DNA of 64,000 nt from Gorsachius magnificus (lineage: Eukaryota > Chordata > Aves > Pelecaniformes > Ardeidae): positions 41,682,590-41,746,589 of the forward strand of contig CM067087.1 in NCBI GenBank assembly GCA_034008185.1. The letters are read 5' to 3'. Every line of letters starts with the position of its first letter. Position 1 is the stretch's first letter. This document shows, piece after piece, positions 29,901 to 38,811 of this stretch. The position numbers were made by a program, and so were the translations under genes. The notes beneath the pieces are model-generated. The model saw nothing but the letters and a program-made list of their open reading frames with translations, was not told the DNA's origin and did no database searches.

Positions 29901-32900
29901 TCGCGATTTTAACAGCAGGAATTTTGGTGTGTCTAAGGGTGGAATTATATCCCAGCTCCTGCGTCTTTCCAGCAGGAACAAACCAGTCGTGGGAAGACCA
30001 AAGACTCACTCTCTCTTAGTTTTGCTTTCCACACAATCGCATCAGACTCCAGCTCAACCAAAGACAAGGTGAAGTCGTCCGGTTTCTCCAAATAGACTTC
30101 AATGTAACTTTTTAGTTTCAGGAGAGATCCATCAACAAATTCAATTTCCTATACAACGTAAATACGTTAAAAACAAACATTTATCCAAACATAAACTGAA
30201 GAAGAGTATTTGCCTGTTGGCACAGCTCTGAGCCCAACTCTAATCTCCCCAGAGTTTCGCTGTTGACTTGGGCGTCAGGATTTCATCCCAAAATTTTAGG
30301 GCTGTAAGAGGCAAACGCTTTCTGCAGCGATAGCAAATGAATGTGAAAAATGCCCTTAATACTAGTGCAGGAAAAGCCATTTTGCACCACGTTTCCAACC
30401 CAGCTACAACGCACGGAATGAGGGCTGTGTGAGGGACTTACCTCTGGAGTTATTTCAGCTTCTGGCTCACAAACTAATCTATACCTCTTTCCTTTCTGTA
30501 GTAATTTCTGGCATACAGGGGGCTTGTCAATTTTAATGAATTTCTTATTTGAATGTTTTACGGCCCTTGAGATATCCTAAAATTTGAAAATACAATTTAA
30601 AGATTACTCTCCTCAGTAAAGGAATTAACATTTAAAACCTGTGCTAATGTAGCTTCTTGGGCTTTTCTCTGTCCCCAGCTATATGAAATGGCCCCAACCT
30701 GTTCCACATGGCAAAATGTACTGAAAACTGCACTAAACACCACGCTCAAAAAACACCAAATAAACTTCTTCAGCTATTGGGCTACATGGGTGAAAATAAA
30801 TAGAAGAGTTTGCAACCCAAATAAAAGGAAGGTTATTTGTTGCCAGCCTCTCCTACTGTTTGCCTACATACTGGGAGGGGGCAATGGGTGAGAAGACAAG
30901 AATCTCTTTCAGGTACAAATCCTGAGCTCCGTGGATTTTGGTGGCAAACAGGTTTCTGATGTATTTCTTTTCTATAGCAGCTTGTGAGTGAGCATGTGGG
31001 TAAGTATATTTTCTTAAATATAGTAACTTGGCAGACCTTTTTGATATGGAAGTCCTATTATATACATATATAAAATTGTATTATTATTGCATGCAAACAT
31101 TGAGGCAAGAGAAGAGCTTCTCTTTGCCATACCCCATCCTCAACATAGCCACCCTCCCCATAACCCACCCTGCCAGTATTTCTACATCACGCCACCCTAC
31201 ACCCCCGATATGAACCATACCTTTATAAAGGAGTCGTTGTTTGTAGCCACATACACCCGAAAGGATAAGGAGGGATGCTCATCGATGACTTTGTAGAGGA
31301 TGACGGCCCCGTGGTACTGCACCGGCTCCTGGCTCTGGATGAGCGGTCCCACCGGCGAGAGCGAGCTCACCAGCCACTTCACGTGCGAGGCTGAGTAGTC
31401 GGCGGAGGGCTCGATGGCTGCGCCCTCCCCTTTGATGTGCAAAACCTTGAAGGCCATGCCAGTGCCATGATCTGCGGGGACACAGGGCCGCCTCAGCGCC
31501 TCCTGCACCAGGCAGCCAGCAGCCTCCCGTGCTCGCCGGGCCGGTGGCCGGCACTCACCGCCGAGGCAGAGGGAGTGGGGAAACTGGATGGAGGTGAGAG
31601 CGGAGGCAGAGTCGCAGCGCACGTCGAAGAGCGGGCCGCCCACGATCCATGGCTTTTCCACGAGGTTGGCGTATTTGCTCCAGGATAAGAGGGAATATGT
31701 GATTTTGACGGCCCCCGTTACCTCAAAAATCAAGCCTGTGAGGCTGCACTGGTAAGTCCCCTCTGTGTCCAGCTGCACCCTGTAATGGGCAAGAGTGACC
31801 TGGTTAGTTTAGTTTCCACCACCTAGTAAATACCATAACAATGTGGTTTGCAAGGGATAACAGAGAAACTCCCTTCCCAACAAGCACAGAGCACTTTATC
31901 TTAATGGCCCAGAAGCCACAACAACTTTTTTTCTCCAGTCTCTATGTTTAAACCGTTACTGGAGTGTTAAAAACTGGCTGGGAGGACCCAGCCAGTGCAT
32001 GCAAAATAGCTGTGATGAACATTCTGCATAACGTTTCCTGCAAATGAGGCAGCTGCTTTTACATGAAGGGCTCAGCCCAGCTCCCACCGATATCGGAGCC
32101 AACATCGTACACTGACAACATCAACATCATATGTGGACAACGCCAACATCACACCCGGATGAGAACTTCCAAGCCAGAGAGAGGGAGCACGAGGCTGGCA
32201 TCCACTGAAAAATGCAAGGTCAGTGCAAATGGGGTGGACGAGTGTTCTTGTGAAGCAGGGCAAGACCCCTCATGTGTGTCCAGACTCAAAAAAACCCACG
32301 TAGAAATGTGCCTGATGTTAATTACTGCAGCAAGATGAGGCAGGCAGGAAGCCATCCTAAGAGCTTTCTTGGACCGGGACCTGCAGGCAGCATGGGCAGC
32401 TGCTCCAAATTGTTTATTTTTAAGGATTTGGGGACATCCATCATAACTGCAAATGTATTTGTACAGCAAATGAGTCTTTTTCCCACTTAAATAGAAGAGG
32501 GAAGTATCTTGATGAGAACAATATAAATGTATAGCCATTATATTAAAAAAACCATACACATGTTGTCCTCCACAAAGTCTCCTGGGGGTCACTTGCTCCT
32601 TCTGGTCCTATACAAATGGATAAAAGAAAAATACATATTTTAAAAGGTGATGAGAGAGCAGAATTACAATTTGCAGATTATCTCATGCAAAATATGTGGG
32701 TTTGTTTTTTTTTATAAACATACATTTTCATTTCTGCAATGCTCACAGGGTGGCAGACAGTTCACTCCTAGCAAGAAAACAGGAAGATCAGCTCATTAAA
32801 AGCAAAGTAATTAAATGCTCAGAAAAAAACGCAACCCCTAAGACATCTGTTACTACCTGACTCATTGCAGGGCGGTATCGATTCCTTCTCCTCTTGTTCT

Positions 32901-34825
32901 TCATCTACAAAAAAGAAGTTTGCAGCAAATACTTCAGCCTCCAGTAGGTTTCTGCTCCCATATTCAGCAAGGACAACCCGTTAGCTTAATTTGTTTACTT
33001 TAAAAATTACCTAAGGAGAATATTCCTAAGACTAAGTTCTTACTTAGCACACTTGCACACCTGCATGCAGGCTTCGCACAGCATGGGGATGAAGCTGAAC
33101 ATCAGGACACAAAATTTATCAAGTGGTCATAAATTACCCAAACTACTGGAAATCTTCACAGGAGTTAAAAAAAAGACCAGTCCCCAGGATGAGTCTCATC
33201 GTGCCAAGTACAAAGTTTAACCACCTCGCACAGAAGCTGGCTTCACAGTGAGCAGGTAACCACACTATTTGCAGCGTCTTTGTTCCTAAAGTGATTTAAA
33301 AGTGCCTGAATCCTCCTCACTAACCCCCGGTGCTGACACATGGGGCAAAAGCTGTTAGCCCGAAGGGTGGATTTTGCAGCAGCCGAGCAGCAGAGCTGTT
33401 GTGACAAGGTGTGAGGACGGGCTGGCTGCCAGCGTGCGGGGCCACGGGCGCTGTGCTGCTCACTCCTGCTCCCCGTCCCACCAACACCCCTCCCTGCAAG
33501 CAGGGACTCCAGCCGGGCTGTCCCAGAGTCATCCTGGGACACCAACACCCTCCTGAGCAGACAGATGTGGGAGAGGCAGAAAACGTATTGCTGCAGGGAG
33601 CAGCCGGGAGAACACCAGGCAAACACCTGCCTGCGCCTTGGCTCCCTTCCTGCGGCGATGCTATTTCAGTCCCCGAGCTGCAGCGGGGCTGCAGTGACCC
33701 GGGGCCACCCGTGGCACGTGGGCGAGGAAGGGTGCCTCGGCTCCGTCCAGCGTCGCCCTGCACCCACAGCCCCGTGCCAGGCTCCATTTGCAAACAGAGG
33801 CAGGAAGCGTGCACCGCGCATGCACCCCACGCATGCACCCCACGCACCCCCCTTCTCGGGTATGCTCCCTAGCAAATAGTTTTACCAAAAGACACGGAGG
33901 TGACAGCCGGGCCAGCACTAGATCACTCTCTTGCCATCACGTATCATTACCCTCATGCATCCCTTATCTGTGTTGGCTACCTCACGTCTTGCAAGGCAGA
34001 TATAAGGAACAAAATAAAAGCACACTCACCCAACCTTCTTCCATCCAACTCCTCCGCATCTGATGAGAAAAAACTTCGTAATTATTTAACTAAAGACTAT
34101 CAATCTTGCATGAAACCAGAATAAACTGCTGGTGGTGTAACCCATGTAAGCACAAACCCACAGGCTTTTCATCAACAACAAACGCTTCCTTTAATTCTTT
34201 TCCTGTCCATCCTGTTTTGCCACTTTTGCTGCCAACTTTTAAGCAGATTTATAGCCTCTTGGTGTTGGGACAACTACTGTGGTGTAAAAACATCTGCATG
34301 TATTGTGTCTATGAGGCTAAAGCAACATTAGCTGCTGCTCCTTTATTATTGCTCTGCTCAAAACTGAGTGGCTAGGAAATCATTTGCTCGCAAAAATATC
34401 GTTCTGCTTTTCAGCATGCAATCACTAAATTAACAGCCTTATACAATAACCCTGAGACTATTCCCATGAAAAGCAGCTGGTTTAAACTGAACATACATTT
34501 TCAAAAGGGAAAAAACACATAAATCATAACATGATGCTCACCTGGCTCCTCTTCTGAGCTGCTGCTGGAGCTGTCTTCGGAACCGTCCTCTCCTTAACAA
34601 AATTACACCCCATTAGTCACAGGCAGAATGAAATAAAGCAATGCCACAGGTAAGTAAAAGGATACATCTATGTTGTGGTTTAACCCCAGCTGGCAACTAA
34701 GCACCGCACAGCCGCTCATTCTCTCTCCACCTTCCCACCCCGCAGTGGGAGGCGGGAGAGAATCTGGGAAAAAAAGTAAAACCCATGTGTTGAGAGAAAG
34801 ACAGTTTAATAAAAGAGCAGAGGAA

Positions 34826-34857
<32 letters not shown>

Positions 34858-37800
34858 CAACAACAACAACAATAATAATAATAATGATAAAAGAATATAC
34901 AAAGCAAGCGATGCACAATTCAATTGCTAACCACCCGCTGACTGATGCCCAGCCTGTCCCCGAGCAGCGGTCACCACTCCCCATCCAACTCCCCCAGTTT
35001 CTATACTGAGCATGACGCCCTATGGTCTGGAATAGCCCTTGGGCCAGTTGGGGGCAGCTGTCCTGGCCGTGCCCCCTCCCAGCCCCTTGTGCCCCTGGCA
35101 GAGCAGGGGAAGCTGAAAAGTCCTTGCCTGGTGTAAGCCCTGCTCAGCAACAACTGAACCATCAGGTGTTAGCAACATCCTTCTCATCCCAAATCCAAAA
35201 GACAGCACTGTGCCAGCTACTAGCAAGAAAATTAACTCTATTCCAACCGAAAGCAGGACAATGTAGAAGTTTAGATACATCAGGCTGGTCAGCAAGTTAG
35301 ATTATATAACAAGGTAGAGAAGCCACTTCGGCAGGGAGGAGCATCCGAGCAGCAAATCCCAGCATCAGAGGAGAATTAGGGGTCACCCAGGCCCTCCCGA
35401 AGGGTACGTGTGTTCAGGATGCTTTATTTTAATGTTTTATACAACCTGGGACTATTTTGGAGCTTCACCCATGACACATCCCAGTTCACCCAGCCAAATT
35501 ATGGTTTTCTGTGACATGCACATGAGGTGGGAGAAGCATTGGTGGCAGCTGGTGTGACCTGACTCAAGGGGATACACCATACTTGGCTTAATAAATTATC
35601 CTTATAAACGTAAGTTGGAGAGAAACCAGTATTACAAAGCAAGTGACTCAAGGAGTTGCAGCAGTGTCTACATTGTGGTTTTATCATGTTGCAGGGAAAT
35701 GGTGGGTGCAAGGCCGGCCACACCATCCCACGCACAGGGAGAGCCCTCAGCCACGTGTGTGCTCACCTGCTGGGTGCTCCTCTCCCTCTGCACCGTTGTC
35801 TGCCACCTCTGCAAGAGAAAAGCAGTTGGGGAAAATAAGCTTGAAAAAGATCTAACTCTTCTCTTGGTGTTTTTGTACTATGCAGGTCAGAGGAAGGGAA
35901 TAAATAGCAAATAAAAATCAGTATAAAAAAATCAAAACTCTTATCCACTAAACTAAGGCATTACACCACGTTTTTTAAAGCCAGCAGTTACAAAATTGTC
36001 ATTTCCATCCCGAAGGATGGGCATTTCTCCTAACCCATTTGAAGCACTGTATTTCACAAAATTACTGTACCTTTTTCATCTGAAGAGAGGGACTCAGCTC
36101 CGCTGGAAGGCAAAACAGGAGATACATGAGCAGATCCATCAGTCCTTTGCTGCGGGCATTTACCCACCTCCCTGCTCACTGGCATCGCTCCCTGGCTTTG
36201 GCCAGGGAATCGGAGGTAACTTAGGATGGGTGATGGGGCTTAAAAAATACTTTTCTCTAACATCACCCATGCCCCTGGCTCTTGCCCTGGCCCTGCCAGG
36301 GACACCTGGCTCTCCTGTACATTTCCCACAAGCACAAGCCCTTGGCCCCAGACCCTTTTGCAAGTGCCCAGAATTTGTGTGCCAGGTGCCCGTTGGTTTT
36401 GGTAGCAATCTAACCAATCTTCTTCAGCAAGGCACGAAGCTCAGATAAACGTGGAAGCTCAGATGTGGGAGATGACTCCCATTTGTGCCCGTGGCAAATT
36501 CAGACCAATCTTCAGTCTCCATTCACTCTTGAAAAGGAGACATGTGCTGGTTTTATCATTTAGGGATAAAGACCAGGTCTGGAAACCTTTCCATGGAGCT
36601 CCACAAAACTCCACAACGCCCTTCCTGCAGTCTCACTCAATAACCACCATAAAAGCTGCTGCTGAGGAAGGGAATCACCCTGGGCACAGTTACCATAAAG
36701 CAGCAGGTGACATCCAGCTCTCCATCGCTTTGGTGGCATGAACAAATATCCCAGCCCCCAGCGGCCAGCTGGAACGGCAGCTGTATGCCATGTGAGCAGG
36801 GAAAGATCAAACATTCCCTCACTCTTTGGAGGCAGGCGAGGGGTTTCAGTGCCGCCCTGGTGATGCCAAGGGATGCTGGCAACAGTGAAACCAAGCCACA
36901 GCAGTTGCTCTTTGGCAGCTCAGCTCAGGAGGCTGATTTTGACCATCCCAGGCTACCTGCCATGCATCCACAGCCCATCCACGCTGGGCCCCAGCAACCT
37001 GGGGTGCACCCAACAGCGGGGGGTACCACCAAGGCGAGTGGGCATCACTGCAGGAGTCAGAGCCTTGGCCGCCACCACCCTGGGGCAGCTCAAAGACAAA
37101 ATAAAAAAATAAAAAATGAATAGGTGGTAATGATAGAGGCAGGAAAATAAATCCCCTAACGTACAGCTGAGGAAGTAGGTGAAGCGATGCAAGCAAGGGG
37201 GGTCCTGGCAAGGTGCAGCAGAGTAGGTGGCTGCATGGGGTTGCTCCCACGCAGCCTGGAGCTGTACAAGTTTGTTGGTCAAAGGCAGGGAAAACGGTGC
37301 TGCAGCCAGTTAGACACGGAGAAGAAGCTGGGTAAGGGTTTCCTGGCGGGCACGAATGGGAAATTACACCACGTGGGTTGCGCTTCCATTTGGACAAGGA
37401 TTGGACAAAGCCTGGATATACCCCACGGACGGCGCCCGAGCCAAGCGCTGTTTGTGCAACCCTTCCATAGATTGCTAAATAGGGTTTGCTGCAGCAGGCT
37501 TATGCCCCCTCGAGGCTGCATTTCCCGCCTCCTAAACTGAAAAACACGCTCCGGAGGAGAGAAGCAGGGAGGAAGAAAGAAAGAAAAAAAAAAAACCCCA
37601 GCCCTATTCAGTCTAAGAAATTATTTCCCACGATTGTTTACAAGTGGGAAGGAAGGCATTGCCGGCTCCATCCCCTGCTCCGCAGCCCCGGCTGAAGCGC
37701 AGCCCAAGCTGGCGATGAGGGCTTCGGAGGGAGGAGAGGACCGGCTCGCCCCCCGCGGGCCCAGCTGCCGCTTGTTGCGGCGGTGCGACCGGGGAGCAGC

Positions 37801-38193
37801 GGGGGCACGGGGCGGAGCGGGGCCGGGGCGGAGCGGGGCCGCTGGAGCGGGAACGGCGCTGGCTCGCCCAGCGCTTTTGTCTGCCGGGGGGAGGATGCCG
37901 AGCGGGGCCGGGGCCTGGCCTGGCCCTGGGGAGCGGGACGGGGGCTATCGGGGAAGCCCCCGCTGCAGGTGCAAGGCTGGGCCCTACGCCCCCAAAACCG
38001 CCGTGGCTTTTTTGGGGGGGTGGGGTTAGGGGGACCCTGTGGGCTCTGCGCCAACGCCGCGCAGGGACCCTTCGCTGTGCTCCGGAGAGGTGGGGGGGAT
38101 GATCGGACGGGGGCGGTCAGGAAGGGCTGGGGGTGCAGGGGGCATCGGGAGGATGCGGGGAGGGGAAGGGAAGGTGCCGGGGGATGCCGGGCA

Positions 38194-38234
<41 letters not shown>

Positions 38235-38333
38235 TGCTGGGGAGGGCGGCGGGAGGCGCCGGGCCGGGGTGGCCGAGACCCCCGGCCCCCCCGGCCCCGC
38301 TCACCTGTCGGGCTCCTGCCCGCGGCGGGACAT
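26896..38333 (-). CDS. FIIND-death-domain protein, NLRP1/CARD8-like (unnamed)
   Basis: I do not know a name for this gene. About 15 exons join in consistent phase, apart from one uncertain donor, to give some 475-480 residues. Domains in order are: an acidic Ser/Glu-rich disordered N-terminus (about 1-76), the ZU5 half of FIIND (about 77-199), the UPA half (about 200-340), a basic linker with KRRK (about 355-383), and a death domain (about 385-473). FIIND hallmarks include GGPLFDV, FPHSLCL and IDKPPVC. The expected catalytic His (31437-31439) and cleavage Ser (31356-31358) are 27 residues apart, exactly as His1186 and Ser1213 in human NLRP1. In that family self-cleavage leaves a bound C-terminal fragment, which is freed when the N-terminal part is degraded. 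Here the released fragment would be UPA-death domain. Alternatives considered are PIDD1, UNC5 and ankyrins, which also pair ZU5-UPA with death domains, but their sequence motifs fit less well. The function is inferred. Confidence 0.88.
26913..27876 (-). other. FIIND-DD last intron
   Basis: The intron contains a long purine repeat and otherwise unremarkable A/T-rich sequence. No further exon was identified, although one that would reconcile the terminal exon's reading phase cannot be excluded. Confidence 0.5.
27134..27333 (+). repeat. (GAGAGGGA)n polypurine microsatellite
   Basis: About 200 bases consist almost purely of gagaggga units, with a few ggga and gagga interruptions near 27235-27300. 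The + strand is all purine, so it could form triplex DNA. It creates false open frames of Arg/Glu/Gly on + and Ser/Leu/Pro on -. Confidence 0.95.
27877..28146 (-). CDS. FIIND-DD exon 14: death domain
   Basis: A single 270-base exon, phase 1 to 1, holds the whole domain. The acceptor is tcttttcag and the donor is AAG|GTATCG. The translation shows the death-domain pattern: LTDQQLMVIAKLFDRQWREI (helices 1-2 with the core Trp), ECLEMGMKDIEQIQ, then LLLSKWRDREQSNGTAEALY and SYEILQVLQ. The second Trp in LLxxW and the GTAxALxxxL segment favour a death domain over a CARD. Death domains assemble adaptors and kinases or caspases in innate and death signalling. The partner here is unknown. Confidence 0.9.
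28147..29267 (-). other. FIIND-DD intron between linker and death domain
   Basis: No exon or mobile element was recognised in this intron. It is unusually T/A-rich near 28380-28440 and 28860-28890. Confidence 0.5.
29268..29351 (-). CDS. FIIND-DD exon 13: basic linker
   Basis: The exon has 84 bases, phase 1 to 1, between gcttag and GTAGAG. The only phase that joins both neighbours encodes VKRRKPSISILEEDEFCSKK and QKTSNIA. KRRK and KKQK are possible nuclear-localisation or acidic-surface-binding patches between UPA and the death domain. No fold is evident. Confidence 0.85.
29463..29516 (-). CDS. FIIND-DD exon 12: end of UPA and linker
   Basis: The exon has 54 bases, phase 1 to 1, between ttgccag and GTAAGT. 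It encodes DWIHYDQNKNKQKSSAV. DWI probably closes the UPA domain, and the Lys/Asn/Gln remainder begins a flexible linker. Confidence 0.85.
30010..30148 (-). CDS. FIIND-DD exon 11: UPA second half
   Basis: The exon has 139 bases between gtatag and GTGAGT. It encodes EIEFVDGSLLKLKSYIEVYL, then EKPDDFTLSLVELESDAIVW and KAKLRE. The ending parallels TLVWEALVKP of NLRP1 and TLVWDTEVKP of CARD8, which lie at the end of their UPA domains. Confidence 0.9.
30442..30576 (-). CDS. FIIND-DD exon 10: UPA core
   Basis: The exon has 45 codons, phase 0-0, between attttag and GTAAGT. It encodes DISRAVKHSNKKFIKIDKPP followed by VCQKLLQKGKRYRLV. IDKPP aligns with IHKPP of human NLRP1, and GKRYRLV with GCRYTVS. 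This places the exon inside the UPA half of FIIND. Confidence 0.92.
30577..31220 (-). other. FIIND-DD intron within UPA
   Basis: Between the two UPA exons there is A/T-rich sequence with no recognisable exon. Confidence 0.5.
31221..31471 (-). CDS. FIIND-DD exon 9: autoproteolysis exon
   Basis: The exon has 251 bases between gtccccgcag and GTATGG. It opens with HGTGMAFKVLHIKGEGAA and continues to HVKWLVSSLSPVGPL. The His of VLHIKGEG aligns with the catalytic His of AHFKEEG in NLRP1, and SSL|SPVG aligns with PSF|SPLG. So Phe before the scissile bond is Leu here, while the nucleophile Ser and the following Pro are kept. The exon then enters UPA (AVILYKVIDEHPSLSFRVYV) and ends SFIK in phase 0. 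Cleavage is expected by homology but is not proven with Leu at P1. Confidence 0.92.
31559..31779 (-). CDS. FIIND-DD exon 8: ZU5 half of FIIND
   Basis: The exon has 221 bases between cattacag and GTGAGT. It encodes VQLDTEGTYQCSLTGLIFEV, TGAVKITYSLLSW and then KPWIVGGPLFDVRCD to FPHSLCLG. These match the TGL, VGGPLFDV and LPHF-L signature positions of human CARD8 and NLRP1 in order and spacing. It ends one base into an Asp codon finished by exon 9. Confidence 0.93.
31780..32559 (-). other. FIIND-DD intron searched for a missing FIIND exon
   Basis: I looked here for the residues that precede VQLDTEG in the family (the YRVHF strand). Open frames are present on the - strand, but none shows that pattern with splice sites. 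Confidence 0.45.
32560..32607 (-). CDS. FIIND-DD exon 7: start of FIIND, 3' boundary uncertain
   Basis: The acceptor is ttgtatag. In the phase left by exon 6 it encodes GPEGASDPQETLWR. GPEG is the first FIIND motif (LGPEGN in human CARD8), and LWR would align with LYR just before VHF. Exon 8 needs two leading bases, but the only phase-matched GT (TTT|GTGGAG) is a poor donor and removes WR. The good-looking GT at 32559 leaves the wrong phase. Confidence 0.55.
32857..32904 (-). CDS. FIIND-DD exon 6: acidic micro-exon
   Basis: The exon has 48 bases, phase 1 to 1, between tttttgtag and GTAGTA. It encodes EEQEEKESIPPCNES, the end of the acidic N-terminal tract just before the FIIND start. Confidence 0.8.
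32905..34029 (-). other. FIIND-DD intron 5
   Basis: The intron holds a G/C-rich block near 33350-33850 with several overlapping open frames on both strands. None has splice sites that join the FIIND gene in phase. I treat them as compositional artefacts. Confidence 0.45.
34030..34059 (-). CDS. FIIND-DD exon 5: 30-base micro-exon
   Basis: The exon has 30 bases, phase 1 to 1, between tctcatcag and GTGAGT. It encodes AEELDGRRL with an Asp across the 5' junction. It is very small, but both splice sites are strong and the phase fits both neighbours. Confidence 0.75.
34542..34592 (-). CDS. FIIND-DD exon 4: Ser/Glu-rich micro-exon
   Basis: The exon has 51 bases, phase 1 to 1, between gttaag and GTGAGC. 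It encodes EDGSEDSSSSSSEEEP. Human CARD8 also has an SSSSEEELP run in its disordered N-terminus, which may be convergent composition. A retroviral LTR ends 78 bases upstream of its acceptor. Confidence 0.8.
34671..35260 (-). mobile_element. Solo LTR of an avian endogenous retrovirus, in intron 3
   Basis: Read on the - strand the element runs from tgtcctgctttcggttggaa to accccaaccacaaca-type ends, with TG and CA termini. I recognise it as a common bird LTR. Flanks atcta and atgta are a possible 5-base target duplication with one mismatch. A TTATTAAACTGTCTTT segment in the middle may be its poly(A) region. No internal retroviral genes are present. It lies in the same orientation as the FIIND-DD gene, so it could supply a promoter or poly(A) site. 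Confidence 0.85.
34828..34886 (+). repeat. (AAT)n(AAC)n(AAT)n microsatellite inside the LTR
   Basis: A compound trinucleotide repeat runs aataat, aacaac, aataat and ends ataatgat. It arises in the A-rich part of the LTR and produces a false poly-Asn frame. Confidence 0.95.
35767..35808 (-). CDS. FIIND-DD exon 3: acidic micro-exon
   Basis: The exon has 42 bases, phase 1 to 1, between ttctcttgcag and GTGAGC. It encodes VADNGAEGEEHPA. It is part of the low-complexity acidic N-terminus. Confidence 0.78.
36071..36102 (-). CDS. FIIND-DD exon 2: acidic micro-exon
   Basis: The exon has 32 bases between gccttccag and GTACAG. It starts with one base that completes the Ser codon begun in exon 1. It encodes GAESLSSDEK and ends in phase 1, setting the phase for all the following micro-exons. 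Confidence 0.75.
36103..38304 (-). other. FIIND-DD intron 1
   Basis: The 2.2-kb intron holds no recognised exon. Its promoter-proximal end (37700-38304) is part of the CpG island and contains a 30-base G run. Confidence 0.5.
38204..38233 (+). repeat. 30-base G run in the CpG island
   Basis: Thirty consecutive Gs on the + strand follow ggc. They lie about 70 bases inside intron 1 of the FIIND-DD gene. The run can form G-quadruplexes and its length is likely unreliable in the assembly. Confidence 0.95.
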
Positions 38334-38480
38334 CGCGGCGGGAGGCGGGAGCGGCGCGGCGGGGCGCGGCGGGGCAGCACCGCCCCCCTCGGCCCCGCGG
38401 GGCAGCACCGCCCGCGGCCACGCCCACGCACCGCGGCCACGCCCCCCCGGCCCCCTGCACGCGCGGTGTGGAGGCGAACG
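38250..38480 (-). promoter_or_regulatory. CpG-island promoter of the FIIND-DD gene
   Basis: The sequence is dense in CpG around and upstream of exon 1. Two GC boxes read GGGCGTGG on the - strand at 38418-38425 and 38437-38444, 85-112 bases upstream of the ATG. No TATA box is visible. This suggests broad, Sp1/KLF-type initiation. Confidence 0.65.
38305..38333 (-). CDS. FIIND-DD exon 1, start codon
   Basis: The ATG at 38331-38333 (- strand) in context gccgcgATGt opens MSRRGQEPD. A strong donor AG|GTGAGC follows after 29 bases, in phase 2. It is the only start in the island whose phase matches exon 2. No signal peptide or N-terminal effector domain is encoded. Confidence 0.75.
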
Positions 38481-38811
38481 CGGTCTGCGCCAGGGACGCG
38501 CTCACGTATGACGTGGCCTTTCTGCACGCGCCCGCTCATCCCCCCCCCACACCACCACCCCCCCCAGGTGCTGCATACGCGCAGCTATAGAGTGCATCGG
38601 CGAATGCGCGATGCACGCTATAGCTGTGTACGTAACCGCGCCCCCTGCGCGTTGGAGGCGCGCTCCTGCACTCGTGCTGTATCGCTACATCCCCGCACAG
38701 GCAGGTATATCACACTAATGCGCTCTCTCAGTACAGATGCATACGGTACGCCTCCATAGGTACGCATAGGCGCTATTCATCTCCTGGACATAGTCGGTAT
38801 TATTTATCAGA

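Noticed and set aside
31221..31779. ZU5-UPA-death of PIDD1, UNC5 or ankyrin
   Set aside because: The order of domains is shared, but GGPLFDV, the SPVG site and IDKPP match NLRP1/CARD8 FIIND. There are no LRRs (PIDD1), no membrane segment or Ig/TSP domains (UNC5) and no ankyrin repeats.
33243..33918. Overlapping open frames in a G/C-rich block of FIIND-DD intron 5
   Set aside because: They have no domain and no splice sites in a phase that would join exons 5 and 6.
34670..34930. Poly-Asn open frame
   Set aside because: It arises from the AAT/AAC microsatellite in the LTR.
38026..38759. Several 140-240-codon frames in the 38-kb CpG island
   Set aside because: They are compositional shadows crossing the 30-base G run. 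Only the 29-base exon 1 has a start, donor and phase that join a gene.
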